Shown here piece by piece: positions 9,021 through 18,304 of a DNA stretch of 28,978 bases. This stretch comes from Methylocapsa sp. (lineage in GTDB: Bacteria > Pseudomonadota > Alphaproteobacteria > Rhizobiales > Beijerinckiaceae). Where the stretch lies: the NCBI GenBank assembly GCA_003162995.1, contig PLUZ01000152.1, forward strand, positions 7,013-35,990. Direction: 5' to 3'. The notes under the pieces are model-generated. The model saw only the letters and a list, made by a program, of their open reading frames with translations, did not search any database and was not told where the DNA came from. Numbering within the stretch: the first letter of the stretch is position 1; each line of letters starts with the position of its first letter. The translations under genes were made by a program, and so were the position numbers.

Positions 9021-9086
9021 TAGAGCATGATTCCAAAAAGTTGCAGATCTTTTGGATAGATCATGCGAGAAAACGATAACGATTGA
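9021..9086. repeat. A-type dispersed repeat upstream of the PotF-like gene
   Basis: TAGAGCATGATTCC, AAAAAGTTGCAGA, TTTTGGATAGATCATGCGA and AAAACGATAACGATTGA blocks match the A-type element at 19575. The palindromic pairing is between the two GATCATGC-type edges and the AAAAAGT/CTTTT arms. Confidence 0.7.
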
Positions 9087-9175
9087 CCGGCTTTGTGTAG
9101 CGCAGTGCGGCCTATGGAAAGACGTTCATGACATAAAGGCGGTCATGAAAAAGCGTCTTGCGGCAAATTCTCCCA

Positions 9176-10390
9176 TCAATCGCCCACGCGGGCGCGCAAA
9201 TTTTCATCGATCTTGTCAAGAAAACCGGTCGTCGACAGCCAACGCTGATCGGCACCGATCAGAAGCGCGAGATCCTTTGTCATATAGCCTGCCTCAACTG
9301 TTGCGACACAGGTCGATTCGAGCGTCAGCGCGAATGTCGCAAGTTCGGCATTGCCATCGAGTTTCGCGCGATGCGCCAGCCCGCGCGTCCAGGCAAAAAT
9401 CGAAGCGATCGAATTGGTCGATGTTTCCTTTCCTTTTTGATGTTCCCGGTAATGCCGTGTCACAGTGCCATGCGCAGCCTCGGCTTCGACCGTATTACCG
9501 TCCGGGCTCATGAGCACCGATGTCATCAGGCCGAGCGATCCGAAGCCTTGCGCGACAGTATCGGATTGGACATCGCCGTCATAATTCTTGCAGGCCCAGA
9601 CATAGCCGCCGGACCATTTGAGCGAAGAGGCGACCATATCGTCGATAAGGCGGTGCTCGTAGGTGATCCCGGCCTCGACAAACGCAGGTTTGAATTCGGC
9701 TTCGTAAACTTCCTGGAACAAATCCTTGAAGCGGCCGTCATAGGATTTCAAAATCGTATTCTTCGTGGAGAGATAGACCGGATATTTGCGGGTGAGCCCG
9801 TAATTCATCGAGGCCCTAGCAAAATCGCGTATCGACTCGTCAAGATTATACATCGACAAGGAAACGCCGGGGCCTGGATAATCATAGACTTTCCGTTCGA
9901 TGATCGTGCCGTCGTCTCCTTCGAATCTGATGGTGACGCGGCCCTTGCCGGGAACCTTGAAATCGGTCGCGCTATATTGATCGCCGAAAGCATGGCGGCC
10001 GATGACGATCGGCCGTGTCCAGCCGGGCACGAGGCGGGGAACGTTCTGGCAAATAATGGGCTCGCGGAAAATCACGCCGCCGAGAATATTGCGGATCGTG
10101 CCGTTCGGCGATTTCCACATTTGCTTCAGCTTGAATTCCTCCACGCGGGCTTCGTCCGGCGTGATGGTGGCGCATTTGACGCCAACGCCGTGCCTTTTGA
10201 TAGCATTGGCGGCCTCAACTGTGACCTGATCGTTCGTCGCGTCGCGGTTTTCGATCGAAAGGTCATAATATTCGAGATCGATGTCGAGATAGGGATAAAT
10301 GAGCTTGTCACGTATGTAATGCCAAATGATCCGAGTCATTTCGTCGCCATCGAGCTCGACGACCGGATTTTTGACTTTGATCTTCTTCAT
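9176..10390 (-). CDS. icd: NADP-dependent isocitrate dehydrogenase (eukaryote-like homodimeric type)
   Basis: TCA-cycle enzyme converting isocitrate to 2-oxoglutarate with NADPH formation. The 404 residues starting [23 protein letters not shown] are the signature of the eukaryote-like subfamily (about 405 aa) found in alphaproteobacteria, distinct from E. coli Icd (416 aa). Visible landmarks are [13 protein letters not shown] (substrate-binding Ser/Asn/Arg), [25 protein letters not shown] (metal-binding Asp residues), and [17 protein letters not shown] (coenzyme region with His-Gly-Thr-Val-Thr-Arg-His). GAAGG eight bases upstream of the ATG supports the start. A long open frame on the opposite strand is a composition effect. 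Probably monocistronic. Confidence 0.97.
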   Translation of the reverse strand: MKKIKVKNPVVELDGDEMTRIIWHYIRDKLIYPYLDIDLEYYDLSIENRDATNDQVTVEAANAIKRHGVGVKCATITPDEARVEEFKLKQMWKSPNGTIRNILGGVIFREPIICQNVPRLVPGWTRPIVIGRHAFGDQYSATDFKVPGKGRVTIRFEGDDGTIIERKVYDYPGPGVSLSMYNLDESIRDFARASMNYGLTRKYPVYLSTKNTILKSYDGRFKDLFQEVYEAEFKPAFVEAGITYEHRLIDDMVASSLKWSGGYVWACKNYDGDVQSDTVAQGFGSLGLMTSVLMSPDGNTVEAEAAHGTVTRHYREHQKGKETSTNSIASIFAWTRGLAHRAKLDGNAELATFALTLESTCVATVEAGYMTKDLALLIGADQRWLSTTGFLDKIDENLRARVGD

Positions 10391-10581
10391 TGTTGCTGCC
10401 TTCGACTAATACGGAATTTTCGGGACGAAAGGATTTCACTTTGTTTTAGTCCGGTCATGGAGGCTGCAAGGCTCCATTCACAAAGTGTGTTCAAATTCGT
10501 CATCCTCGTGGAGGCGCTTGAAGGCCAAGAGAATTTAATGCCGGTTTTCACGGCGCCGGTCCAACCCTGCTTGACGGCTTA

Positions 10582-11274
10582 TCAATTTGGCTGGCCGGAG
10601 TGAAGCGATTGGGCCGCGGCGGAATCGACGTCGGCAACAAGAGATTCGAAAATAGGCTGATTCTGCGGCAAGGCGCTGCGATAGGCGGCAATGATGGCTT
10701 GTTGAAATTCCGGCCGGCGTTGCAAAATCTCCCGAATATCGCTTTTGATGAATTCCTGGATGTCCTTGTCCGCGAGCGCGCTTGAGGTTGCCGCCCGTTT
10801 GAGGCGCCAAGGTGCGAGCTCCGGTGCACTCGGTGCGGTGAAATAGGACATTTCGAGAAGCGTGACGAGGCGGCTCTCGGCATCCGGCGGGGCGGCCGGA
10901 AGCATGGCCAAAAAGAGCCATGCCGCGCCATCGATCGGCGCGAGAGCCAGCGCCTTCTCCGCATTGGCCTTGGCTTGTGCGAGTTGTTCGGAGTTCTTCC
11001 GGTCAAAGCTCGTCAAACCTTCGGTCCCCATGAAGCGCGCGTCAGTGAACGCGGCGCTGGCCCATAGATTCCCCCTTATCGCGCCGATTTCCGCGGCCAA
11101 AACCGCGCGGGTTCTGTGCGCCGCGGCGGCTTCGGCCCCGTTGCGATCGAACGAGAGGCCAATGGGGTTTGGGCTAAGCAGGAACGGAAGCAACATCCAA
11201 ACGCCGGAGAGTCCAAGTACAATGCCAAGGAGCAGGAGAGCAAGGCGCAGCTTCTCGGGTGGCGTCGACAGCAT
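10582..11274 (-). CDS. Membrane-anchored hypothetical protein with a TPR-like segment
   Basis: A 230-residue protein of no family I can name. The ATG at 11274 has AAGG nine bases upstream and gives a typical N-terminus: a short polar lead, then one hydrophobic helix (about 11-33, LALLLLGIVLGLSGVWMLLPFLL), so the bulk is expected outside the cytoplasmic membrane. An earlier in-frame start would add 27 residues without a binding site. Residues around 97-125 (EQLAQAKANAEKALALAPIDG followed by AAWLFLAML) fit a tetratricopeptide-type helix pair with the PxDGxAW turn. The C-terminal half is helical. The lone TPR-like unit and membrane anchor suggest a structural or assembly role, but function is unknown. 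Confidence 0.75.
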   Translation of the reverse strand: MLSTPPEKLRLALLLLGIVLGLSGVWMLLPFLLSPNPIGLSFDRNGAEAAAAHRTRAVLAAEIGAIRGNLWASAAFTDARFMGTEGLTSFDRKNSEQLAQAKANAEKALALAPIDGAAWLFLAMLPAAPPDAESRLVTLLEMSYFTAPSAPELAPWRLKRAATSSALADKDIQEFIKSDIREILQRRPEFQQAIIAAYRSALPQNQPIFESLVADVDSAAAQSLHSGQPN

Positions 11275-11385
11275 GAAATTTAGCCTTGTAATGAGATTAT
11301 GGAACGTGGGTTTGATGTGAGCCTGATTTGCGAACCGGAATACCAAAATCGGCACGAAACAGACAGTTTCGAAAGTGTTAGTTTA

Positions 11386-11447
11386 GAGCATGATCCGGCC
11401 CGGCCAAACCGGATATTTTCTAAATAAATAGAATCTGATCCTGCTCC
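11386..11447. repeat. Palindromic element overlapping the phosphoesterase 3' end
   Basis: Left edge GAGCATGATCCGG, right edge CTGATCCTGCTCC, with inner arms CCGG...CCGG and an AT-rich loop. The right arm lies inside the 3' end of the 11420-12160 gene, so the last codons and the stop appear to be made of repeat sequence. Confidence 0.55.
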
Positions 11448-12160
11448 AGTTTCAGACAGGTCAAGCGGCCGGTCGCATAGGCGCCCGTATCAATGTTGAT
11501 GCGGTTTTTCCGCACGTCTGGTTCCTTGACCGGCGTGTGGCCATGCACGATGATTTTTTCGAATGGTTCTTCGTGCAACAAAAAATCCTCTCTTATCCAA
11601 AGCAGATCATCCTCGCGTTGGCGCGACAGGGGCGTGCCTGGCCGTACTCCCGCATGCACAAAGAAAAAATCCCCGCAGGTGAAACTCAACTTTAGGCCGG
11701 CAAGAAATTGAGCATGGCTTTTGGGCAGGGCGTTGAAAAGGCCCGCGGCAAGGTCCGCCTGTTCCTCGGGGCCCGCATTTATTTTCGGCGTCAGTCCGTA
11801 AGAGGCGAGCGTCGGCAAAGCTCCATATTGCGCCCAAGCGCCGAGAATGCCCGGATTCTCGAGAAATTCCGAAAGATAGATTTCATGGTTGCCTTTGAGG
11901 CACACCATGCGATGGGCTTTGGCGCGTTCAATCAACAGATCCAAAACCGCCGCGGAATCCCGCCCCCGGTCGATGTAGTCGCCGAGAAATATGTGCATTG
12001 TTTCGGCTATTGGGTGGTCTTTGAGGTCCTCATCGATCCGCGAAAACAATCGTTCGAGTAAATCCGCTCTGCCGTGGACATCGCCAACCGCGTAAATTCG
12101 CAGCCCATCCGGCACGAGCGGCCGTACAGAAGGTGCCTTGGTGCGACGCAAATTCCACAT
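11420..12160 (-). CDS. Serine/threonine-phosphatase-like metallophosphoesterase (ApaH/PrpA type)
   Basis: Calcineurin-like phosphoesterase of 246 residues. All metal-binding blocks are present: GDVHGR (25-30), GDYIDRGRDS (60-69), GNHEIYL (90-96), FFFVHAGVRPG (about 166-176) and VHGHTPVKEP (about 209-218), plus the C-terminal NIDTGAYATGRLTCL. This pattern is shared by small bacterial protein phosphatases and by symmetrical diadenosine-tetraphosphate hydrolases, so the substrate cannot be decided. A VxDGLRIYAVGDVHG start and 240-250 residues are typical of the Hyphomicrobiales members. The C-terminal residues LEQDQILFI and the stop lie in a palindromic repeat arm. It precedes the TPR-like membrane protein on the same strand, separated by 145 bp. 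Confidence 0.9.
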   Translation of the reverse strand: MWNLRRTKAPSVRPLVPDGLRIYAVGDVHGRADLLERLFSRIDEDLKDHPIAETMHIFLGDYIDRGRDSAAVLDLLIERAKAHRMVCLKGNHEIYLSEFLENPGILGAWAQYGALPTLASYGLTPKINAGPEEQADLAAGLFNALPKSHAQFLAGLKLSFTCGDFFFVHAGVRPGTPLSRQREDDLLWIREDFLLHEEPFEKIIVHGHTPVKEPDVRKNRINIDTGAYATGRLTCLKLEQDQILFI

Positions 12161-12308
12161 CTAGAGTTGCGGTTTACCTTAAGCTTTACCGAGCGGTCAA
12201 AATATTGCGCGATGCAACATGGGCTTTGAGTTTGCCGGTTCGTGCCTCGCTGTCAATAGGCGCGGATCGCATTCGTGGCCGGCACGCAGGGGCAGGTTTG
12301 GGCTAATC

Positions 12309-13844
12309 TCAAAACGCGTCGATCGCGGCCAAGTTCATATGGGCGCGCACCGCCCTTTTGAGTTCTTTTTCCGTGCCGTCCTCCGCTTGGAGGGGCTGAC
12401 TGGAGGCCAAGATCGCGGGATTTGCTTCACCATTGACCGCTCCGGCATTCCTCCAAGCCTCGCTTTCCATAAATTCGGCCATAACCTCCTCATCGCGGAT
12501 CAAACCCAGCGCCGCCTGCAGCTTTTCGCAGCAATCGATGAGTTTTTTTAAGCACTTACGATCCTTGGCGACGCCTGGACCGTCGACAAAGAACTCCGCC
12601 ATGTAGCGTAGCTCTTTCGACTCTATGCGGACTTTGTGGCGCGGGCCGGGTGCGAGATGTGCGAGACCAGCACCTTGCCTTACGAGTTTCTTAAGGCGCT
12701 TTTTCAGGCGGCGGCGAGCGAAGCCTTGCATTGGCTCCCCGGCGATGCTGGAAGGCTGCCTTAGCCACTGTCCATCCTCAAGCCACACCGCCAGATCAAG
12801 CAGCAAAATCCGCCCGCGCTCGCTGTTCAAGGCTTCGATGGCAGATTGGCGGGCGCGGAGACGCTCAGCTTCACAATGGCTGGCAAGTTCTCTCGCCCGC
12901 GCGTCCGCCTGAGACCATCCGGCCCGCAGCGGCAAGTTCGCCTGTAGGACGTCCAAGTCCCGCGCCGCGCCAAGCAACCGCGCCAGCCATTTCAGCTCGC
13001 TCAGAATTCTCCGGTACGCGATATCGAAGACCATGGGTTTAAAAAGCGCCATGGCGGCACGCAAGCGCCGGATCGCGACGCGTGCTTGGTGAACCGCCTC
13101 GGCATTGTCGAGCTTCTCCAGCCCAAGCAAATTCAGATGAAAATCGCGTAGGCAAGTCTGGCTGATTTCCTGGAACGCCTGCCCGCACGTCATATCTTTG
13201 GCAAGGCGCGGCTTTGACCCTTTCGCCGCGCGGCCCCAGGTGCCCCCGGCGAGAAGATGGCCGCGTTCGGATTTGCTGATCAAGCTTGGATGGAGCGGCG
13301 CCTGCGATACAAGGGCGCGGGCAAAGTTGAATAAGGCGCGCTGGCCGCCGCTTTTCAATTCGAGCTCGAACTCGCGAATACCAAGCTTGTCGCCGTTCGC
13401 TTCTATCGCGCCACGATCGAAGGATGCTTCGATGACGCCGCCGCCGGCCGCGAGCCAATAGGACGTGCGCTCGACGTTCACTTCGAAGGCGGGCCGTAAG
13501 GCGCTGCGAATGGAAGGTTTGGAGGCGAGACGAGCAAGAGGCGTATTTTTGATAAATTCGAAATCAGGCTCTGTCTGGTCGGTTTCCATTTCCCATTCGT
13601 CTCGATGGATGCTGGACGAGACAAGCCGCTTGACGGTCTGAATATGGGCTTTCCCGTTTGCGCGCACCCGTAGTGTAAACCCGTGCTTCCACAGGTCGCA
13701 ATTTGGCGTATCGAAATAGATTGCGTGAAGGCGTTGACGGGCCGGCTTCTTCGCACCGGCGGCCGCCGAAATCAGGCTCTTGATTTTGGTCGAGTCTCGT
13801 TCCGCGAACAGAAATTTGAGTTCGATCTCGGCTCCCGCCGCCAT
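12309..13844 (-). CDS. CYTH-CHAD domain protein (inorganic triphosphatase / polyphosphate-associated)
   Basis: A 511-residue two-domain protein. The N-terminal CYTH domain (about 1-200) has the diagnostic ExExK motif as EIELK at residues 6-10, followed by YFDTPNCDLWKHGFTLRVR and later EFELELKSG. CYTH proteins are triphosphate tunnel metalloenzymes, and the E. coli CYTH-CHAD protein YgiF hydrolyses inorganic triphosphate. The C-terminal CHAD domain (about 215-500) is helical and rich in conserved His and Arg/Lys, for example VHQARVAIRRLRAAM and HKVRIESKELRYMAEFF; CHAD domains bind polyphosphate. The ATG at 13844 begins the CYTH motif directly; an upstream in-frame extension of 43 residues does not resemble the family. 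Convergent spacing and strand suggest independent transcription. Role in polyphosphate metabolism is inferred. Confidence 0.92.
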   Translation of the reverse strand: MAAGAEIELKFLFAERDSTKIKSLISAAAGAKKPARQRLHAIYFDTPNCDLWKHGFTLRVRANGKAHIQTVKRLVSSSIHRDEWEMETDQTEPDFEFIKNTPLARLASKPSIRSALRPAFEVNVERTSYWLAAGGGVIEASFDRGAIEANGDKLGIREFELELKSGGQRALFNFARALVSQAPLHPSLISKSERGHLLAGGTWGRAAKGSKPRLAKDMTCGQAFQEISQTCLRDFHLNLLGLEKLDNAEAVHQARVAIRRLRAAMALFKPMVFDIAYRRILSELKWLARLLGAARDLDVLQANLPLRAGWSQADARARELASHCEAERLRARQSAIEALNSERGRILLLDLAVWLEDGQWLRQPSSIAGEPMQGFARRRLKKRLKKLVRQGAGLAHLAPGPRHKVRIESKELRYMAEFFVDGPGVAKDRKCLKKLIDCCEKLQAALGLIRDEEVMAEFMESEAWRNAGAVNGEANPAILASSQPLQAEDGTEKELKRAVRAHMNLAAIDAF

Positions 13845-13976
13845 ACGATCCGCCTGGGCTTTAGTTTGTTCATTATATGGCCTCAGCAAAAAAATAGCCC
13901 GGGATTTCTTTTCTGTCACGCGTTCAGCGCAGGAGCTTCTTAAAAAAGGCTGCGACTGATTTATTAGACTCACGCT

Positions 13977-15179
13977 TCAATCCATCCGGAAATGTTTCGA
14001 TAGCTTGAGCCCCTGGCCTTGGTAATTCGAGACCGCGCTCGCGCCATAAAGGAGTTGCGGAGCTTCGGCCATTTTTTCATAGACGAGGCGGCCGATCACT
14101 TGCCCGTCCTCCAGAAAAAACGGAACCTCGTAACTGCGAACTTCGAGAACTGCGCGGGCGGACGGACGGTTGTTTGCCCCGGCGCCGAAGCCCGGATCGA
14201 AAAAGCCCGCGTAATGCACCCGGAATTCGCCCATCGCGGGGTCGATCGGAACCATTTCGGCGGCAAGATCGGGTGGAATTTGGAGCCGTTCCCGGGAGGC
14301 GAGAATATAGAACTCGTCCGGGTCGAGGATCAGCCTTTGGTCGCGCCGCGCCCTGACCTCCACCCAATAGTCTGCAAGGTCATAGTTCGTGAGGTCTACA
14401 TCGAGAATATCGGCGTGTTTCTGCGCTTTGTAGCCGATCACCCCATCGGCCGGTTCGGCGCCCAAGCCAACCCGCAGCACGAGCCCGCCCCGCCGCAATT
14501 CCAAATCGCTATCGACGAGCGGGATTTTTTCATGGCGTTCACGGAGTTCTTTTTCCTTGAGGCCGAAATCGCTGCCCTCCAACTGCTGAGAGTTCAGCCT
14601 GCGGAAGCGGATTTGGTTGAGTTTTGAGCCCTTGCGCACCCGCACGCTGAAGCTGCGCGGCGAGACTTCGGCATAAAGTGGTCCTTCATAGCTGCGCGCT
14701 ACGCGGTCGAACACATCCGAATTGTCGGTGATGAGGCGGGTGAAAATATCGAGACGCCCGGTCGAGCTTTTGGGATTTGCGATCGCCGAAATACTGTCCG
14801 GCAGATTCAAATGCTCGATCAGCGGGATCACATAGACGCAGCCACGCTCCAGCACGGCGCCCTTGCCCTCGAGGTTGATTTCGTCATCTGCACTTCTCAG
14901 GGCATCGAGGCGCTCACGGACCGAGAAATCCTTGCCGGGCAAAAAGCTGGCGCGGACGCGGTAGGCCCGCGGCCCCAAGCGAAGATCCAGGCTTGCCGGC
15001 TGAAACTGCGCATCTTCGATCTCCGGGCTCGAAATCATCCCACGCCGCACCATCACCTCGATTTTTTCGCGCGGGAGCAAGCCGAATTGCGTGCCAAATT
15101 CATTGGCGCCGAGAAGCGGTGCGTCCGCGACACCGTCATGCTCGGGCCTGGCGAGATGAAAAAGCGATCCGACGGTCAT
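13977..15179 (-). CDS. dcd: 2'-deoxycytidine 5'-triphosphate deaminase, duplicated-domain type
   Basis: Converts dCTP to dUTP for thymidylate synthesis. The 400-residue protein from the ATG at 15179 (MTVGSLFHLARPEHDG) holds two dUTPase-fold repeats, unlike the single-domain enzyme of E. coli (about 193 aa). This long form is characteristic of alphaproteobacteria. The first repeat has QPASLDLRLGPRAYRVRASF and AIANPKSSTGRLDIFTRLI (nucleotide-binding Ser-Ser-x-Gly-Arg). The second has VEVRARRDQRLILDPDEFYILASRE, then HYAGFFDPGFGAGANNRPSARAVLEVRSYEVPF, whose LEV Glu aligns with the catalytic Glu of Dcd. An open frame continues 81 codons upstream but is basic and unlike the family. It is divergent from metZ, with a 169 bp shared upstream region. 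Confidence 0.92.
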   Translation of the reverse strand: MTVGSLFHLARPEHDGVADAPLLGANEFGTQFGLLPREKIEVMVRRGMISSPEIEDAQFQPASLDLRLGPRAYRVRASFLPGKDFSVRERLDALRSADDEINLEGKGAVLERGCVYVIPLIEHLNLPDSISAIANPKSSTGRLDIFTRLITDNSDVFDRVARSYEGPLYAEVSPRSFSVRVRKGSKLNQIRFRRLNSQQLEGSDFGLKEKELRERHEKIPLVDSDLELRRGGLVLRVGLGAEPADGVIGYKAQKHADILDVDLTNYDLADYWVEVRARRDQRLILDPDEFYILASRERLQIPPDLAAEMVPIDPAMGEFRVHYAGFFDPGFGAGANNRPSARAVLEVRSYEVPFFLEDGQVIGRLVYEKMAEAPQLLYGASAVSNYQGQGLKLSKHFRMD

Positions 15180-15348
15180 GGCAGTTTTCGAATGCCTCGC
15201 GGGAAGGGGACAGCGCAACACTCCTAGGACGAAATGAAGCGCCCGTCGCGCTGCTTCTTTGCGAAATCCCCGCTGTCCACGGACTTGAGATATGTTACAT
15301 CGAAGGGTAGACCATTGGGCGCCAAAAAGCCGCGACAAGGAGACCTGG

Positions 15349-16575
15349 ATGACCGCTCGCGGGCAAAAGCCTGACATGAAAACTTTGCATCCGGCGACCC
15401 AGCTCGTCCATGGCGGCACCATGCGCTCGCAATTTGGCGAAATCTCCGAGGCCTTGTTCCTGACCCAGGCCTACGCTTACCCGGACATGGAAACAGCCGA
15501 GGCGCGGATGAAGGGCGCCGCGCCTGGCTATGTGTATTCCCGTTATTCCAATCCCACCGTCGACATGTTCGAGCAGCGGATGGCTTTGCTCGAGGGGGCG
15601 GAAGCGGCGCGCGCGACGTCGAGCGGCATGGCCGCGGTCACGACCGCACTCATGGCACAGCTCAAGGCCGGCGATCATGTGGTCGCGGCCCGCGCCATGT
15701 TCGGCGCCTGCCTCTATGTGGTCGAGGATCTGCTGCCGCGCTTTGGTGTCGCCTCGACCCTCGTCGACGGCAGTGATCTTGGCCAATGGCGGGCGGCGAT
15801 GCGGCCCGAAACAAAGCTCTTGTTTCTCGAAACGCCCACCAATCCCTGTCTCGAAGTCTATGATATTGCGGCAATCTCTAGCATAGCGCATGAAAATGGC
15901 GCGCGGCTTGTCGTCGACAACGTCTTTGCGACGCCAATTTTGCAAAAGCCGCTCAAGCTTGGCGCCGATTGCGTCGTCTATTCGGCGACCAAGCATATCG
16001 ACGGGCATGGCCGATGTCTCGGCGGCGTTATTCTCGGCAGCCGCGAAATCATCGAAAACGAGGTTCATGCTCTTTATAAGCAGACCGGTCCCTGCCTATC
16101 GCCGTTCAATGCCTGGGTTTTCCTGAAATCGCTTGAAACCCTTGCCTTGCGCGTTCGCCAGCAGGAGCAAAGCGCTGGCCGGATCGCGGACTTCTTGAGC
16201 GGCCATCGTCACATTGTTAAGGTTCGCTATCCCGGCCGGCCGGATCATCCCCAGGCCGAGATCGTCAAGCGGCAAATGTCGGGTGGCGGCACCCTCGTTG
16301 CTTTTGAGGTCCTTGGCGGCAAGCAAGCTGCCTATGCCGTCGGCAATCATCTTTCCCTGATCACCATTGCAAATAATCTCGGCGATGCAAAAAGCCTCAT
16401 CACCCATCCGGCCACGACGACGCATCAGAGGCTGACACCGGAAGCGAGGGCGGCCTTGGGGGTGGGGGAGGGGCTTTTGCGCCTTTCGGTCGGATTAGAG
16501 GACGCGGAGGATCTTATCGCGGATTTGGGAGCGGCGCTCGCGGTCCTCGACCGCCAGGATCTCGCCGCCGAGTAA
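15349..16575 (+). CDS. metZ: O-succinylhomoserine sulfhydrylase
   Basis: PLP enzyme of methionine synthesis that makes homocysteine from O-succinylhomoserine and sulfide. The 408 residues belong to the Cys/Met-metabolism gamma family. Landmarks are YSRYSNPTVDMFEQRMALLEG, the SSGMAAVT phosphate-binding turn, ETPTNPCLEVYDI, DNVFATP and the Schiff-base lysine Lys215 in SATKHIDGHGR. The C-terminus has the family RLSVGLEDAEDLIADL. The start at 15349 is favoured by AAGGAG eight bases upstream; the frame extends to 15292 without a binding site. O-acetylhomoserine use cannot be excluded from sequence. No SAM-II riboswitch could be folded in the leader. A short gap separates it from trxA. Confidence 0.93.
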   Translation: MTARGQKPDMKTLHPATQLVHGGTMRSQFGEISEALFLTQAYAYPDMETAEARMKGAAPGYVYSRYSNPTVDMFEQRMALLEGAEAARATSSGMAAVTTALMAQLKAGDHVVAARAMFGACLYVVEDLLPRFGVASTLVDGSDLGQWRAAMRPETKLLFLETPTNPCLEVYDIAAISSIAHENGARLVVDNVFATPILQKPLKLGADCVVYSATKHIDGHGRCLGGVILGSREIIENEVHALYKQTGPCLSPFNAWVFLKSLETLALRVRQQEQSAGRIADFLSGHRHIVKVRYPGRPDHPQAEIVKRQMSGGGTLVAFEVLGGKQAAYAVGNHLSLITIANNLGDAKSLITHPATTTHQRLTPEARAALGVGEGLLRLSVGLEDAEDLIADLGAALAVLDRQDLAAE

Positions 16576-16685
16576 CGCGCAGCCTCCCAGTTTGGTGCCG
16601 CGTGGCTTGACGCAGGCCTTCCGCCTTCTTACCTTGCCTGCAGTCCCGCGCGAGTCCCCGCGCCAGAATTTCACGAGAGATTGCC

Positions 16686-17006
16686 ATGTCCACCGTTAAA
16701 GTCACGGATGCCAATTTTAAGTCCGAAGTCGTGGGGTCCAGCGGACCCGTCGTCGTGGATTTCTGGGCCGAATGGTGCGGTCCCTGCAAGATGATCGGTC
16801 CCGTGCTCGAGGAAATCGCGACGGAAATGCAGGGCAAGGTCACCATCGCCAAGCTGAATGTCGATGAAAACCCTGGCGTCGCCGGAACCTATGGGATTCG
16901 CAGCATCCCGACCTTGATGCTGTTCAAGGACGGCAAGATGGCTTCAACCAAGGTTGGCGCCGCGCCGAAAGGCGAGTTGAAAAGATGGATCACGGAGGCG
17001 ATCTGA
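16686..17006 (+). CDS. trxA: Thioredoxin 1
   Basis: Cytoplasmic disulfide reductase partner for ribonucleotide reductase, methionine sulfoxide reductases and others. The 106 residues have the active site WCGPC at 30-34, preceded by PVVVDFWAE. The cis-proline segment [14 protein letters not shown] and the C-terminal helix are present. Length is standard. A GAGAG about six bases before the ATG serves as the binding site. It lies 110 bp after metZ, with a strong hairpin terminator 17 bp downstream, so metZ-trxA could be one transcript (inference). Confidence 0.97.
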   Translation: MSTVKVTDANFKSEVVGSSGPVVVDFWAEWCGPCKMIGPVLEEIATEMQGKVTIAKLNVDENPGVAGTYGIRSIPTLMLFKDGKMASTKVGAAPKGELKRWITEAI

Positions 17007-17022
17007 CCGCAGGTCATTTCGG

Positions 17023-17061
17023 AAAGAGCCTCCCGGAAAGGGCCTCGCGCGAGGCTCTTTT
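17023..17061 (+). terminator. Rho-independent terminator after trxA
   Basis: Arms AAAGAGCCTC (17023-17032) and GAGGCTCTTT (17051-17060) are perfectly complementary around a 18-base loop. A second nested palindrome, GCCTCGCGCGAGGC, can compete with it. The short T-run at the 3' arm is typical. Position directly after the trxA stop supports a terminator. Confidence 0.75.
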
Positions 17062-17262
17062 GGCTTGAAAAATACCCAAAAATTCTGATCGCTCTTTGCG
17101 AGCGGGACACGTTTCCCTTTATTTTGATCTGGCGGGAGTTTGCCGCGCGGCGCAAACGGCGGCCCGTGACCAGATTGATCTTATCGCAACGATTGTGAAA
17201 ATTCGAAAATTGGGCCATCGCTCTTTGGCGCGGCGTTGGCGCATTGGGTATGGAACGAACGC

Positions 17263-17898
17263 ATGGGCAAATATGCGGTGAAGGAGATCTTCCGCTCCTT
17301 GCAGGGCGAGGGCGCGAACGCGGGGCGCGCCGCCGTATTTTGCCGTTTTTCGGGGTGCAATCTCTGGTCTGGCCAGGAAAATGACCGGGCAGGCGCTATT
17401 TGCCGCTTCTGCGATACGGATTTTGTTGGCATAGACGGCCCGGGCGGCGGAAGCTTTACCGGCGCCGAAGCTCTTGCCGCCGCGATCGAGGCCGTTTGGG
17501 CGGGCGGCAAAACGAACCGATTCGTGGTTTTCACCGGCGGCGAACCTTTGTTGCAGCTCGATGCGGCGCTGATCGGCGCGGTCCATGTGCGCGGCTTCGA
17601 AGCTGCCGTCGAAACCAATGGCACGCTCACGCCGCCGCCCGGCCTCGACTGGATTTGCGTCAGCCCCAAGGCCGGCGCGCCGCTCGTTGCGAAAGCGGGT
17701 TCCGAGCTGAAGCTCGTTTTCCCGCAAAAAGACCTGCTGCCGGATGATTTGTCTGGCCTCGCCTTTTCGCATTTCTGGTTGCAGCCGATGGATGGCTGTG
17801 ATCTTGCCGCGAATACGGCCGCAGCCATCGCCTATTGTCTTGATCATCCCCACTGGCGGCTTAGCCTGCAAACCCACAAGTTCATTGGCATCCCATGA
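17263..17898 (+). CDS. queE: 7-carboxy-7-deazaguanine synthase
   Basis: Radical-SAM enzyme converting 6-carboxytetrahydropterin to 7-carboxy-7-deazaguanine in queuosine/preQ0 synthesis. The 211 residues begin MGKYAVKEIFRSLQGEG. The cluster cysteines are C32, C47 and C50, a CX14CX2C spacing characteristic of one QueE subgroup in place of the usual CX3CX2C. VVFTGGEPLLQ is the SAM-binding GGEP motif, and the C-terminal LSLQTHKFIGIP is the family ending. The start was chosen at the family N-terminus with GGA upstream; an earlier TTG is unlikely. It is followed after 10 bp by queD, forming a two-gene operon. Confidence 0.95.
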   Translation: MGKYAVKEIFRSLQGEGANAGRAAVFCRFSGCNLWSGQENDRAGAICRFCDTDFVGIDGPGGGSFTGAEALAAAIEAVWAGGKTNRFVVFTGGEPLLQLDAALIGAVHVRGFEAAVETNGTLTPPPGLDWICVSPKAGAPLVAKAGSELKLVFPQKDLLPDDLSGLAFSHFWLQPMDGCDLAANTAAAIAYCLDHPHWRLSLQTHKFIGIP

Positions 17899-17908
17899 AG
17901 GCCGTGTC

Positions 17909-18265
17909 GTGAGGATCTCGCAGGCCTTCCGTTTCGAGGCGGCGCATGTTTTGCCGAATGTCGTTGAGGAGCACCGCTGCCGCCGGCTGCATGGGCATTC
18001 CTATCGGGTGGAATTGCGGCTTGAAGGGCCTGTCGATCCAGTCACCGGCTTTGTCGCCGATTTCCTCGCGATCGAAGCCGTCTTTAAACCTTTGCTTGAC
18101 CGGCTCGACCATTATTATTTGAACGATATCGAGGGGCTCGAAAATCCGACGGCGGAAAATATCGCGATCTGGATCTGGGAGCGTACCAAGGCGGCGCTGC
18201 CGCAACTTGCGAGCGTCGTCGTGTTCGAGACGCAAGACTGTTTCGCGGAATATGACGGAAACTGA
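17909..18265 (+). CDS. queD: 6-carboxy-5,6,7,8-tetrahydropterin synthase
   Basis: Zinc enzyme of the PTPS family converting dihydroneopterin triphosphate (the FolE product) to 6-carboxytetrahydropterin, the QueE substrate. The start is a GTG at 17909 with AAGG eight bases upstream, giving 118 residues, the usual size; reading frames beginning earlier run through queE. Zinc ligands are H13 (FEAAH), H28 and H30 (LHGHSY). The catalytic Cys24 stands four residues ahead of them, and the C-terminal VVVFETQDCFAEYDG carries the substrate-binding Glu. Translation is probably coupled to queE through the 10 bp gap. Confidence 0.95.
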   Translation: MRISQAFRFEAAHVLPNVVEEHRCRRLHGHSYRVELRLEGPVDPVTGFVADFLAIEAVFKPLLDRLDHYYLNDIEGLENPTAENIAIWIWERTKAALPQLASVVVFETQDCFAEYDGN

Positions 18266-18304
18266 GTGTCGCCCGCCCGTCTTTAAGCGGCTCGTGTCGT
18301 GGTT

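Noticed and set aside
9158..10603. 481-residue open frame opposite icd
   Set aside because: Shadow of a highly conserved gene; no recognisable domain and no supported start.
15240..15348. SAM-II riboswitch upstream of metZ
   Set aside because: A GCCAAAAAGC stretch recalls the 3' part of SAM-II, but I could not find the paired 5' stem and pseudoknot, so it was not listed.
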